Assembly (NCBI RefSeq): GCF_037975245.1
Contig: NC_092581.1
Coordinates: 14,227,303-14,291,302 of the forward strand
Length of the DNA: 64,000 bases
Source of the DNA: Apostichopus japonicus
Lineage: Eukaryota > Echinodermata > Holothuroidea > Aspidochirotida > Stichopodidae
Direction of reading: 5' to 3'
In this document: one piece after another, positions 12,848 through 24,800 of the stretch
How the letters are laid out: each line of letters starts with the position of its first letter
Numbering within the stretch: position 1 is the first letter of the stretch
The notes under the pieces: model-generated
Database searches by the model: none
Told to the model about the DNA's origin: nothing
What the model saw: only the letters and a program-made list of their open reading frames with translations
Translations under genes and position numbers: made by a program

Positions 12848-12925
12848 GGTCAAGAGGGGGAGGGGGTCAAGAGGGGGAGGGGGAGGGGGTCAAGAGGGGG
12901 AGGGGGTCAAGAGGGGAAGGGGATG
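12848..12925. repeat. G-rich tandem repeat
   Basis: Four to five copies of GTCAAGAGGGGGAGGGG. Many closely spaced G runs give G-quadruplex potential on the plus strand, the template strand of sestrin. Confidence 0.9.
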
Positions 12926-15314
12926 GTTGAACAGTCCCACAATATGTCACTAATTTGCAGACCATGTTAGATGTGAAAGAGCAATAAAAGAGGAGACAGA
13001 TGAGAGGGGAATGCAAAACACAACTATATCACAACAGGTGCAAAATCACTTGACAAAGAGGACAAAGACCTCTTTAGAACAATAGAACCTAACTTACAGG
13101 TTTGGGTATTTAGGAATGACGATACTTAAATGCAGGAGTTGTTGTGGATGAAAAAGACAAAACAGACTTTGTCCTTGTATCGAAATATTGCACAAAGACA
13201 AGTGAAAATCCAAAGCTAAAAGTATGTTGTAGAACTTTTGCCTGCTAGATTCTGAAAGAAGAGGGTATAAATTACCCTAGAAGGGACGTCTTTGAGGGCG
13301 CATTGCAAGATTGGTACTTGTTCGTGGGCTTCGAAGATCGGAGTGCTTATTGTATGTACATTGGAAATTGGGTAGGAGAGGAATGAAGCAACTGAATAAT
13401 TGACATACGACACTTTCCAAGACAAAGATTTAAGTATTTTTTCTTGGTTCTCCCTTGGACAAACCAAGGCTTCCGTTGTCCAAACAGCAAATTTGATTGT
13501 CCACAAAACTGCTGCAATATAACAAATGACTAATATGGAGACTGCAGCATAGATGTGTAGGTTTGGTTAATCACCAGCATTGTGGGGCTTCAGTACTGTA
13601 TCTTCAAAGTGCTGAACGATGATACTAATTTAAGCGTTTTCCCTGCAATGCAATCTCAATTGAATGTACAGTAATAACTAGTCTCCGTCTCGGCCGGTCC
13701 CCCCCCCCCCCTCTCCCCAGCTGATTTTGGTCATCCAAACAGAAATTTGGTTGTTTCGGAAGACAGGACAAGTTGGACAACCATTATAATTTTGTCCTGC
13801 TAGCTATTGGAGAAAGCTGATTGAGAGGACTATCGCTTTTCAAGTTTGATATTAAAATAAAAAAAATGGGAAAAAAAAGAGAAAAGGAAAGTCGCTTTCA
13901 CGTTCAGCTGAGAAATGCACATCATCATACCGAAAATAGACGATCACAGAATGGAGGGATATTTAACTTTCGCTTCAAGATACAAAAAAAACATGTCCTA
14001 AAATCTTTAAAAAGAAAGTTTGACCTCATCCGTTCCATTTCAAGTTTACACTATCATCACCAATGCTCATGAAATGTAACATGCTAAACTGAATGTCAAC
14101 CTTCTTTTCTTTCCTTTTAAGTTTTTTTTTTAATTAAATTTTTGCAAATATAAAGTTCCTTTACAGATCATCATTATCATTATCATTTTAAATTCCTATC
14201 AAAACCAAACTAACAGCTATGTAGGTCGGTCTGGCAAGCCAAATATACAGTATATAGTGTGTGCACAGATGCCTGGCACAAAAATATCTGGTTTGAGCGA
14301 AACCATCTTCTTCTATTTTAGGTTTCTAGTCTGTAGAAAATGTCTGACGGAAAGGCGGGGATGAAATTTACTGCATGCCTTGACAGAGAAACGTCTGTCA
14401 AAAATTGATGCGTCTAGACAAATTACCCGCCCGGAATTTTCGGAGTTACATATCCATTGGTTCATTAGAACTTCGCCTTGCGACATTTAATTTGGCTAAG
14501 TACACGGTCTACAGGGGAAGCGAAACATTTCTTGATACATGAATGTTGTACGACAAGGAAAGTAACATCAAATGATCGAAAAGTTACCAGAATAACTCTT
14601 GCAACATGTCTGAAGTATTTTAACGTTTCGTTTTGTAACGTTTCAAATGAATTTTCGTATACTATGTACATCGTGCTGAAACATTCCAATTTGAAATATG
14701 AGAAGGGAGTCACTGACCATATTGACGAACAGCCCCTCCCCCAAGTAGTTATTAAAGACAAATCTTTCCTCCATTTAAGAGATATCAGTTTTAAAACTCC
14801 TTCACACCCAAGACTGAAGACTTGATCACGTCAAAACGATGACATTATCAAGCCACATATGCTAAAAATTTTGATAGTTTACTTTTTTTTGGACTATAAT
14901 ATTTGTTTTCTGTTAGAGACATGGGTATTGCAAATTTTTGCTGAAACCCCCCATCCCCCCCCCCAAAAAAAAACACCGTGAGTTAAGACCTTCCCAGTGG
15001 TTACTTGCTTTGACAGTATATGCAGAACAAGCTTTCAAATAAGTTTACTTATTCTGGTATATAACTGCAACTTGGGAACTTAACTCATTCAAAGCTTCTT
15101 CTGAATCATTATATGTGAAGGATTGTAAACACAAAACTGTCACAACAAGATCATTATATATCAGTGACCCAATTGCTATACCAGAACCAGTTAACTCCCT
15201 AGAGATCATAGCAGTGTTTTTCAAATTTGTCAGAACATTTCTACCAGTAAGAAAATATTGCACAACTACTTCTGTCACTGTACATCTATAGATGATCAGA
15301 TCATAGTTGACCTG

Positions 15315-16575
15315 TTAAAGGAATTGTCTGGTGGAAGATTTTGATACATTGTCCTTGTAGTTATTATTTTTCTCTTTCTAACCATGTAAAAATTGTCCCC
15401 ATTCGACGTTTTCTTCTTGTAGAAATCTGGTTTTCAAATTCACCAGTTTCGCACCAAAAGTACCGTTTGTTCGAACGCTTCAATATGGTGATTGACGTAG
15501 TGCTTGCAGATAGGCAAAACAGGCGACTTGAAGTTAGCACTCCCAATTCCGCAGCAAATAAACTCACGTGTAAGCACATTGGATTGCCTCATATATATAA
15601 CGTACATACTCGCGAACGTATATACTACGATGCTCAGTTGGTGTACTTGTATAGCGGTACACATAGTGCACTCACACTCAAACCACATTTCATTAACTGT
15701 TCTTCGAAATCGCTGAAATAAAATTCACGGATCAAATTAACAGTCAAAGGAAACTTGTAAAGTACTCGTTAAACCGAAAGATGAAACTTGGCGGAATCGA
15801 TGTCATCGCAGAACTGTCCGATTGTAAACGTTACAGTAGCCTATACACGCGAACATTCTTCGCGCTGGAGCTGGATACCGCGATGTATAAACAACCAAGA
15901 GCCTGCTGTTAAAACTTATCTTGTGTTACACAAAGACCACGAAACCACCGATCTACTACATATACGGCGGCTTAAGGAGTTTTTTAAATCATATCTAATT
16001 TATAAGAAATTTCACCGGAAATTATTGAAGAAATTTATCGAATCGTTGTCAGAGCAGAATGTAGCACTGGGAAGCTTAGGCTTCGCAGAACTGTCCGATT
16101 GTCAACGTTTGAGTATAGCCTACATGCGAACATTTTTCGCGTTGGAGCTGGACAGCGCGATGTATAGCCTGAACAACTCAGAGTCTGCTGTTAAAATTTA
16201 CCTTGTGTTTCACAAAGACCACGGAACCACCGATCAAGTACATGGCGGCTTAAGGAGTTTTCGAAAACATATCTAATTTTTAAGAAATTTCACCGGAAAT
16301 TAAGGAAGAAATTTATCTGTATACAAACGCTGTTTTTGTTGTGATTACCGTATAGGTACTGTGCGGAGGGTGGGTTATGACGCAATCTGCTATGGCAGAG
16401 CTGACGTCACGTATTGTACTGTTCAAAACATATTTGAAATGTCTATCTATAACGATTAAAAAATCGTTTCTCTGTCAAACGCAACATTAGCGTTCTCATA
16501 CTTTGACAACATGTTTGGAAAATTATTTACTATTTTTTAAGGTAACTTCTTTGGGCCACCAGACAATCCTTTTAA
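15315..16575. mobile_element. non-autonomous TTAA-flanked inverted-repeat element (1.26 kb)
   Basis: The left end is TTAA-AGGAATTGTCTGGTGG and the right end CCACCAGACAATCCTT-TTAA, near-perfect terminal inverted repeats next to TTAA on both sides, as for piggyBac-type insertion. No transposase frame is visible, so it would be a MITE-like passenger. The interior is less AT-rich, with more CpG than the flanks, and holds a 235-bp tandem duplication (15806-16040 and 16083-16318). piggyBac ends usually start CCC, which these do not, so the superfamily is tentative. Confidence 0.7.
15806..16318 (+). repeat. 235-bp internal tandem duplication
   Basis: Copies at 15806-16040 and 16083-16318 (277-bp offset) share CGCAGAACTGTCCGATTG, TTCGCG.TGGAGCTGGA, GACCACG.AACCACCGATC and AAGAAATTTCACCGGAAATT. 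A 162-codon frame (15788-16276) spans both, but each copy is read in a different frame, so the frame is probably not a gene. Confidence 0.85.
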
Positions 16576-16809
16576 GGTCAAAGTGGTGAACACTGATACA
16601 GTATGGTAAGGTGATAGGGAAATACTTCTAAAAGTATGGTTTGAAATACTACTGAAAGTAGATGTTTGCCAGTACAATTAAGTCTAGATTTCATATGCAT
16701 GTTATTTGCTATACACTGTGTCCTTTCAATGAATTTTCATCATAAGAGTAATCTTCCATGTACATATAAACCTTCACCAATATTGGTATTGAGAGATACA
16801 TATAGTTTT

Positions 16810-17235
16810 CATGCTTTGCCCTCTGCTGACCCCAAATGACCTCTGACCTCCACCCAAAACAATAGGGTTTTTGTACTCATTATACAATTATGCAATAGGC
16901 AAAATATGAGAGTCAATAAAGTTTTCCATCTGGAGATATCATGTTTACAAATAATTTAAGTTTTGACCCCTCTTGACCTTAAATGAACTCTGACCAATAC
17001 CAAATTAAATGAACCTTTACACTACATAAGGCTATTCTACCATGCATATATATGAGCTCTTTTGACGTTCAGGTCCTGGTGTTTTTAAGATTTTCACATT
17101 TTGCCCTCTACTGACCCCAAATGACCTTTGACCCCACTCAAAATGAAGAGGGTTCTTGTAATATTTATAGGGAAGCCACATGCCATAAATGAGAACTGCA
17201 AAGGTTTCCCATCTTGAGATATATTTTCTACAAGT
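16810..17235 (+). repeat. TGACC-rich dispersed repeat, two copies
   Basis: Two diverged copies, about 16810-16990 and 17095-17235. Shared order: TTTTCA..TTTGCCCTCT, CTGACCCCAAATGACCT, TGACC.CCAC, AATAGGGTTTTTGTA, then CATCT.GAGATAT. The second has TGACCTTTGACC at 17122-17133, a perfect DR1 nuclear-receptor half-site pair. Other copies: 26940-27380, 43440-43620 and 58745-58800. Confidence 0.8.
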
Positions 17236-17249
17236 TAGGACATCAAATA

Positions 17250-17274
17250 CACACATACACACATACACACATGT
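17250..17274. repeat. ACACACAT microsatellite
   Basis: Short run of acacacat units. Confidence 0.85.
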
Positions 17275-17580
17275 TTGTATTACATTCAGACCAAGGACCT
17301 CATTGTATTTTCCATTGTTCAAGTCCACGTACCCTAACCTTAACAATACCCCATACAATAGAATTCTTCCGAGGACGTGGTGATTCTTTAGAAATCACAA
17401 CGGAGGACCTGGAATTCTTTTGTTCAAGTCCTCGGTCAGAAAGAAAAACAAACGCACCCACTCACACACATGCACACATACAGACGCCAACTCGACTGCA
17501 TGTAGGTTACTTACCTGCCTACCGCAAGTATTCAACAACAAAAATAGAAGAATAGGACTTAAATAGTACATGAGACGTAC

Positions 17581-17646
17581 CTCTTCCGATGGAATGAAAG
17601 CTGAAGATCCCCTTCCACATTGTCGAGGGACTTGAATACCTTTCTC
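17581..17646 (-). CDS. SESN1: sestrin, coding exon 2
   Basis: Twenty-two codons, phase 0 on both sides. The encoded EKGIQVPR...GRGSSAFIPSEE aligns with vertebrate SESN1 ELGIRIPR...GQGPSRFIPEKE, the conserved linker before the globular N-terminal domain. The acceptor has a long pyrimidine tract (t-run, cttttgccttcttttcag|GAG) and the donor is GAG|gtacgtct. It is separated from exon 1 by about 30.1 kb and from exon 3 by about 16.2 kb. In vertebrates alternative SESN1 promoters splice into the equivalent exon, so other first exons may exist in intron 1; I did not find one. Confidence 0.95.
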
Positions 17647-17899
17647 CTGAAAAGAAGGCAAAAGAAAAAAAAACTCTGTTAAGTTCACTTATCGCTAATG
17701 ACTCTAATAACCAGCACTTCACCATCGCAGACAGTCAGAAGTGGGACGAAAAGAGAAAGCGAGGTTTAGAAATGGCTATTTTTTAGTTTTATAAGGAAGT
17801 TGTAACCTGAGAGAAAAAGGGCAAAATGGAGAAACTTCTGTCATTCATAGTATTTTTAATATAAGGGACAAAATTCAGAGCCTTTAAAACTGCTTCACA

Positions 17900-17990
17900 A
17901 CATTACAACATTCCCTGCAGGCTGGTAACATTCTTACACTACTACACCCCATTGACCCCAATTGACCTTCTCTAAGGTCACGGCCCTCTT
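17900..17990 (-). repeat. donor-end dispersed repeat, fragment
   Basis: Matches only the middle: GGCTGGTAACATTCTTACACTAC, then CCCATTGACCCC. Confidence 0.4.
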
Positions 17991-18539
17991 CCTTCTAGTG
18001 AAAACTTTGAGTACTACCATGCTACTTTTATCTGTGCTTCTGTGTTACTTGAGTCAGTCAGTCAAATCTTTTGAAGAAAAGTCAGTCATAAAAGTTCTGA
18101 GGCAGTCAAAATATGAATCGACTAATCAAGCTTCCACATTAATGTGGCATGCATCATTACAGAAGGTACAATATCTGTTTATGGAGTGAAAGTAAAACAA
18201 AATATATTCAGTTTTTTCAATACAGAAAGGAGGACACTCCGGTCTGGGGTGAAACTTGACTGTCTAATGATAATGATCAATCAACCAATTTTTATCGTTA
18301 ATGGTACATATTACTCCTAAAGACAAGCTATTAAGAAACATCCATCATGCACTACTCACATTTACTACTTGTTTATGCTGTTACAAATGTTTGTGCAACC
18401 TTTTCATTTGTATAGTACTGTGTATTGTCAACAAACCAGTCAGCAATGCAAACCTTACTTCCAGTTAACCACAATAAAATCCCAAAAAACTTTAATTGTT
18501 TCCCTAAACATTGCTGGTTTGATTATTTACGGTACTAGT

Positions 18540-18792
18540 ACATATACGGAGTATATATATACTTACCTGTCTCCATTCTACATATGCACTCAAATCTACC
18601 GAAAGTCGCCTACAGAAGTTTGTAACAGTTTAGCACTGCCAACCCCAGCCCCAAGTCCCCCCCACAAGTTCCCCAACCCCCAAGTGACCAACATCAGTGC
18701 TAAAGTGTCACAAACTTTTGTAGGCTACTGTAGGTACATTTGAGTGCATGTAGAATGTAGTAAGGAGCCAGGTACAGCAAGAGAGGAAAGAA
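18540..18792. repeat. donor-end dispersed repeat, fold-back pair
   Basis: The left arm (18550-18645) reads inward as ACTTACCTGTCTCCATTCTACAT, CTCAAATCTACC, TTAGCACTG. The right arm (18685-18792) is its inverted partner: CAGTGCTAAAGTGTC, GTAGGCTACTGTAGG, CATTTGAGTGCATGTAGAATG, GGAGCCAGGTACAGC. Together they form a hairpin of about 90-100 bp per arm. Confidence 0.75.
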
Positions 18793-18889
18793 GTAAATTC
18801 CCTATTTTTGTAATGAGTAACAAAGTGATGGCTACTCGCCCCCAAAGTAACGAACATTCACTGTTCAACTATTCCCAACATTAAAGACC

Positions 18890-19030
18890 ACTGAGTATCC
18901 CCAAACTTGACGGGTTTGGGAATTTACTATTGTCTCCGTCTCTACATAATGTATTCACTTCCCTATCTACCTAAACTACATGACTGGAATGTTTTAGCAC
19001 TGTACCCCCACTTATGGGATCCGTCCCTCC
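18890..19030 (-). repeat. donor-end dispersed repeat, copy
   Basis: TATCCCCAAACTTGACGGGTTTGGGAATTT, then ATCTACCTAAACTACATGACTGGAATGTTTTAGCACTG and CCCCCAC (broken here by spacers). The donor end is decayed. Confidence 0.6.
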
Positions 19031-19234
19031 CCCCCCCAACACTTTATCTTTTTTCCATGATCTACCGTACATTTGAACAACTTTGCAATTTAAGCTACCG
19101 GTTCTACTTCTACCAAGTTTTCTCACTACCTTGACTTTTGATGATCGTTCCTTTTCTTATTAGACTTTGTCAGGACCAAGATTCTCTAGAATCACGTTTT
19201 CGAGCACTAAAACATTCCAATCATGTCGTTTCCG

Positions 19235-19366
19235 TAGATACCGACCGGAGGAGCCGGTCGCTGAGGGTGCACAGTGTTAACAGATTACCAGGGCATACTA
19301 GACACGGTAGAATAAGGTGCTAAGGTTGTGGGGAGACAGGTAAGTGAGGAACGAAGTAAATAAGGG
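19235..19366 (+). repeat. donor-end dispersed repeat, copy
   Basis: GGAGCCGGTCGCTGAGGG, CACAGTGTTAACAG, GGTGCTAAGGTTGTGGGG, then AGACAGGTAAGTGAGGAACG and AAGTAAAT. Well preserved. Confidence 0.8.
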
Positions 19367-20324
19367 AGTGCATATATACGGGAGCGTGAAGCATCCTAAT
19401 CTTACTGGTTTCGATATTTACGAAAGACAAATCTACTCAAACATTGTCACCTTAAAGTTTGCTCTTAAAACCTAGAGTGTATTTATGTAACAATTGCTAA
19501 CTCTTTTGCACTGTGCAATTGCTGACCCTTTATGAATCTGTCTGATTACAAACGTGATGCTTAATCACCAGAGGATTCTTTATCCCTGCTGAATCCGTCT
19601 TCTAACTTCAATCAGATGATGGCTACTCCGGTTTAAAAATAACTCTACTTTTGATACATTGTTTATAATCAAACAACAAAGTTTCTGACTAAATTGCTGC
19701 TAGTCAGGTTGGTCACTTGAGTTTGAATAATTCAGAAGCAAGAGAGAGCAGGTGGTCTCATTTCCTTCAGGAATTTCCAGCATAATAAAAATTTATAATA
19801 TAACACTGTCATATAAAGACATAAATCACAAAAATTCACAATTTTTTTGGCCATTTGACATTTGAAGCTCACAGATCAGGAGGCAGTGGAGGTAAGAATT
19901 TGTAATAATTGTCTAAAAAGTGTTACAGCTTGTCCAAATTACGATGGTAGGACCCAAATATCCAGCAAATGACAAGAGCTTTAAATATTAAAATGATATT
20001 ATTGCCCATGTATTTATTGTTTCACCTTTCTCTGGATTTGAGAGTACTGATAATGAAATATAATTACAGATTTGTACTAATCAGATAGCCACATCGTCAG
20101 CCCAGACCTGCCATTTTCTGTACAATGTGATCCTAGATAAAGTAAATCAAATTTGAACATTTAATAATTAATACAATGCGGTATATTTTCCTCAGATTCA
20201 TTTATTTGGCAAACCATGAAAGTAGGATAAAACAGAAGACCAAAACGTTGAGTTGATTTACAAAACTGATTGTAAATACGCCAGGTGAAGCTGTCGGAAA
20301 TACTGTATATTCAGAATATCCCAA

Positions 20325-20710
20325 AACCTACTGGTTTGGATATTTACGAGTGATGAGCTTACCTGTCTCCTCACAACCTTAGCACCACCTTTTGCTGTGC
20401 CTAGAACGTGCTGGTGACCTTTTAACAAGCTGCGCCCTCTATGACCGGGACATCTGGTCATTGCCCTTCTTTCTCATTCTACCATTCAAAGTGTCTAAAA
20501 CGGAGTTTTCGAGAGGACTTTCTTCCATCGGAATTCGTCCCAAACGGTAACTAAGGATTGGGAAGTGTTCTTCCTCTGGATTGCTAAACAGCTTTACAGT
20601 CTATCAACAGCCTGATAACTTAAAGGCTTTTTTTGGTTTTTTAGAGAGACCTCCGCCCTAGGTTTCTTCCGTTAGCGTGACGGGGGTAGCAGTTCCGCGA
20701 ACTGCTTTGT
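20325..20710 (-). repeat. donor-end dispersed repeat, long copy
   Basis: Full-length minus copy. It begins CCCAAAACCTACTGGTTTGG, continues GCTTACCTGTCTCCTCACAA, TTTTAACAAGCTGCGCCCTC and TGGTCATTGCCCTTC, and ends near GGGGGTAGCAGTTCCGCGAA. Being minus-oriented it places CAG|GTAAGC in sense in the sestrin pre-mRNA. Confidence 0.8.
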
Positions 20711-20784
20711 TAGCTAAAATCATGCCCTGGAAATGGCTTTGACATCTTACGTTTAGATGGAAGCCATGACTGGATTTTTAAAGT

Positions 20785-20972
20785 CAGTGGCGTACCTAGA
20801 ATAGATGGCACTCGAGGGCGGATCCTTCCTTTGTCAACCCATGCAGGGGATGCTGTCCTGGAGGAGGGGCTAAGGGGGGTCTTTATGTAAGGTGGCTTAG
20901 ATGCAAAATGGTGATATCTTTGGCAAAGCTTTGAACTATATGATCAATATGTGCCCGCTTTGTATGCCACTA
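20785..20972. mobile_element. hAT-like MITE remnant
   Basis: Left end CAGTGGCGTACCTAG; right end GTATGCCACTA, an inverted partner. Interior AGATGCAAAATGGTG matches AGATGCAATTTGGTG of the element at 55017. The possible 8-bp target duplications (TTTAAAGT, GTAACAGT) match at only 5 positions. Confidence 0.6.
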
Positions 20973-21611
20973 GTAACAGTGAATATACAGAAGAGTTTGA
21001 ATGTATACATGTATAGGAGATAGGAAAGAGAAGAATGCAGTAAAATATACCTTAACCACAGATCTGCAATTAACCACAGATCGAAACCCGCGATTTGTAC
21101 CGCAACTTAGCTAGGATCTAGGGAGGAACGCCCCCTTCTTCATTGTTTGTAATGTAAACGCAACGTTGTTGATACAGGATCAACTTCCGAAGTTGTTTGT
21201 TAATTTGCACGCAATTTGACAAAACTAGGCAATTAATACTTGTAAGGGCACCACATACACAGCTTCCACTGATTTTCTTCTAGAAACCAAAACTCAACTT
21301 TTTGGCGGTTGAACTCGAGGGTGGGGGTCTGATACTGAATAATGGGTTTTAATGTAAATGCAAGGAGGTTCAAAATCAGTTCATCTTGATTGAATGCTGA
21401 AGAAGTAGCGAGGGGTCTAATCTGTAATGTAAAGGCAGCATAAGTGCTGTACGAAATCACACATTACACAAAATGCTTTGTGGGTATAATTTCACAGACA
21501 GTGGGTGGCAAAGTGACAAATTAAAATTGAAATTATGCTCATAATCCCCCACATATTTCATGAGTTTAGAAGAAGATTTGTCAAACTTACATATAAATGC
21601 CAGCAACTAAA

Positions 21612-21700
21612 TATTTAATTCCCCAAAACTTACCTGGTTTGGGAATTTGATAACTATGTACTAACCTGATATCACATTTGCATAGATCCCCTATTATTCC
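21612..21700 (-). repeat. donor-end dispersed repeat, decayed end
   Basis: CCCCAAAACTTACCTGGTTTGGGAATTTG matches the outer end; the rest is diverged. Confidence 0.45.
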
Positions 21701-23410
21701 ATTCTGTATCTGGCATATATATCTTTGTCGGTACCAATAAGGCATGATAGGTTTTCTTGTTTTAAGGTCTGAACTCATGATTTTACATGTGATCTTGAGT
21801 TCACCAAACAGGCTTATGACTGCTTAGCAACAACAACTACAGTACTACCTATTGAACAACACTGGGGATAGATGCCAAACATGTCAGCAAAACAAGATAC
21901 TATTGGCCAGATTTTGTTGTGGTACATGTTATTCCATACAAAAAACTACATACTATTACATCACCCTGCATACAAACACCCAAGATATGATCAATAAAAA
22001 CTGGCAGGTATCCAAAAAAAACCCATAAAAATTGCATGCCCGTATTCAGTTGAACCATGATCAAATAAATAACTGTACCCTATTGTACAACAGAAACTTA
22101 AATTTTATACTTTATATACCACTAAATTGCACAACCTTACAATGCTTTTAGTACTATTTAACACTGTTACAATACGATACTCATGTGTGAATCGGTGAAT
22201 GCGCTGGAATGATCTCCATAATCCATGCTAGATGATGTCATAGATATGCTTAAAGGGTGTGAAGACTCGCTCAAAAAGAAATGTCTAATGCCGGTAATCT
22301 GACCTAGTTTCGAATGAGGTGTAACAGAAGTGTTAGACACCACCATCGATCCCAGAAAATACACACAAAGAGCTTGCTACCAATTAGACACTAGTGTACA
22401 GTCAGTACATACAGCTGCGGTCAATACCCACAGCACAGTGTACAAACAATACAGCGATGGACATCTCAGGTCCAGCTAAAGATGGCAAGGTATCATGTTT
22501 CATTACTGTACAGTCTGCATTTTGCAGCGACACGAACAAAACGTCACTTGCAAGCAACGGAAAGTTAACTTTTTCAGATGTCCGCACGCAGTTTGGGGCG
22601 AATCTTCAATGCCTTTTTCTGTACATGCCCAGAAGTAATTTGAACAGAATGGAATAAAAAACCTTACACAGCTTCATAAAAGCAGTACACAGAGAGTTTG
22701 ATTCCTAATACTTTCCAACCACACTGCAGTCTTTCCTTCTTTCTTCTTCAATTTGTTTCATATATCAATAATTTAGCTTATTTAATTGCATTTAAAGGAA
22801 TCGTTTGTGAGGAAATTTTCTTGGTCAGTGCCCCACCAAATTTAATAAAATTTCCTTGATCATCACATTAAATGAACTTTTGTTACATTTTTTACTACAT
22901 TATTAATTGTCAATAGACTTTTAATATCAAACAGTTTCTGAAATTGAACCAAAAACACTTGGAACAACCTGCTTTGATACAAAATATTTTTAAAATTTGT
23001 CTCTTCACAACATAAAGATCAAATTTTTGCCCTTCCTATAGAACTAAGCAACTTAATAAACTTAGCCAACCAACGACAGCTTTCTGCAAGCCATTGAACT
23101 TTGAACATCACTTTTACATATGCAATATTTTCCAGTTTGTAAGCAAAGCTCCAACAAAATATGAGAAAACAATAAAAATGAGCCTACAAAAAGTCAACAT
23201 CCTGTGAATTTTTTACATCAGTAAGTTTCACTTTCCATGATTTCAAAAACAATCGATTAAAATGAAGGAGGAAAATTTGTAATTGAGGGAGCTTTTGTCA
23301 TAGTTGTCCAAAAAATAATGTGCTGTTCCATTTTGAACAAACAATCATCTGTCCGTAGATGGGGTATAAAAAGAAAACTGTGGTATTGATTAAAATACAC
23401 ATTTTCTCTT

Positions 23411-24530
23411 CTTAGTGATGACACAACTTTGAAGACGAATATTTTTCTAACTGCGATCAGGGTTTGCTAGGTCAAGGGTTCATTTTTGGTGTCTGGTATC
23501 AGACTTCACTGAATGTGATAATGTTGCTGGCAGTTTAAAGGGACACTACCCTTAGTGATGACACAACTTTGAAGACGAATATTTTTCTAACTGCGATCAG
23601 GGTTTGCTAGGTCAAGGGTTCATTTTTGGTGTCTGGTATCAGACTTCACTGAATGTGATAATGTTGCTGGCAGTTTAAAGGGACACTACCCTTAGTGATG
23701 ACACAACTTTGAAGACGAATATTTTTCTAACTGCGATCAGGGTTTGCTAGGTCAAGGGTTCATTTTTGGTGTCTGGTATCAGACTTCACTGAATGTGATA
23801 ATGTTGCTGGCAGTTTAAAGGGACACTACTCTTAGTGATGACACAACTTTGAAGAAGAATATTTTTCTAACTGCGATCAGGATTTGCTTGGTCAAGGGTT
23901 CATTTTGGGTGTCTGGTATCAGACTTCATTGAATGTGATAATGTTGCTGGCAGTTTAAAGGGACACTACTCTTAGTGATGACACAACTTTGAAGACGAAT
24001 ATTTTTCTAACTGCGATCAGGATTTGCTAGGTCAAGGGTTCATTTTGGGTGTCTGGTATCAGACTTCATTGAATGTGATAATGTTGCTGGCAGTTTAAAG
24101 GGACACTACTCTTAGTGATGACACAACTTTGAAGACGAATATTTTTCTAACTGCGATCAGGATTTGCTAGGTCAAGGGTTCATTTTGGGTGTCTGGTATC
24201 AGACTTCATTGAATGTGATAATGTTGCTGGCAGTTTAAAGGGACACTACTCTTAGTGATGACACAACTTTGAAGACGAATATTTTTCTAACTGCGATCAG
24301 GATTTGCTAGGTCAAGGGTTCATTTTGGGTGTCTGGTATCAGACTTCATTGAATGTGATAATGTTGCTGGCAGTTTAAAGGGACACTACTCTTAGTGATG
24401 ACACAACTTTGAAGACGAATATTTTTCTAACTGCGATCAGGATTTGCTTGGTCAAGGGTTCATTTTGGGTGTCTGGTATCAGACTTCCTTGAATGTGATA
24501 ATGTTGCTGGCAGTTTAAAGGAACACTATG
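23411..24530. repeat. 140-bp satellite, 8 units
   Basis: Exactly eight 140-bp units beginning CTTAGTGATGACACAACTTT and ending TTTAAAGGGACACTAC, with phase kept over 1120 bp and only a few differences per unit. Units 1-3 share CAGGGTTTGC and TTTTTGGTG; units 4-8 share CAGGATTTGC and TTTTGGGTG. Very young compared with the rest of intron 1. Confidence 0.97.
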
Positions 24531-24579
24531 ACTGACAGAAAACCCTGGATGCTAAAATGGCCACAAATCTTCAATAACT

Positions 24580-24800
24580 TAATAATATACAGTAGTCTCC
24601 CCAAAATTTACTGGATGAAATTAGCTACGGAAAGGTCGCTAGCAAAAACGTGTAGTTTCTTCCTACGTGGTAGATTCGGAAGGAGGTGTAAGTGGGCGGT
24701 GCCCAGGGATCGAGGGCGCTGTGCTAAAACGTTTCTAGTGTGTAGTTAGGTAGATGGGAAAGTGCAGATGTGGAGTGGGAGACAGGTAAGTATCGTCGCT
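24580..24800 (+). repeat. donor-end dispersed repeat, second subfamily
   Basis: Starts CCCCAAAATTTACTGG, then GTGGTAGATTCGGAAGG, AGGTGTAAGTGGGCGGTGCC, GCTAAAACGTTTCTAG, TAGGTAGATGGGAAAGTGCA and GGGAGACAGGTAAGT. The closest relative is 34835-35020. Confidence 0.75.

Larger units (their letters stand above)
1333..17580 (-). other. sestrin intron 2 (about 16.2 kb)
   Basis: Bounded by the exon 2 donor (gtacgtct) and the exon 3 acceptor. Its repeats are listed separately. Stretches 2143-4440, 5785-6990, 7155-7935, 9300-9990, 10775-12840 and 12930-15310 show AT-rich sequence, short homopolymer and purine runs and old fragments, but no convincing coding exon. Confidence 0.85.

Noticed and set aside
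14465-14825. Overlapping antisense frames of 98 and 115 codons.
   Set aside because: No family resemblance; mutual antisense openness is typical of chance frames in a segment poor in TA-rich stop codons.
15788-16276. 162-codon plus-strand frame.
   Set aside because: It reads the two halves of a 235-bp duplication in different frames inside an inverted-repeat element; no known domain.
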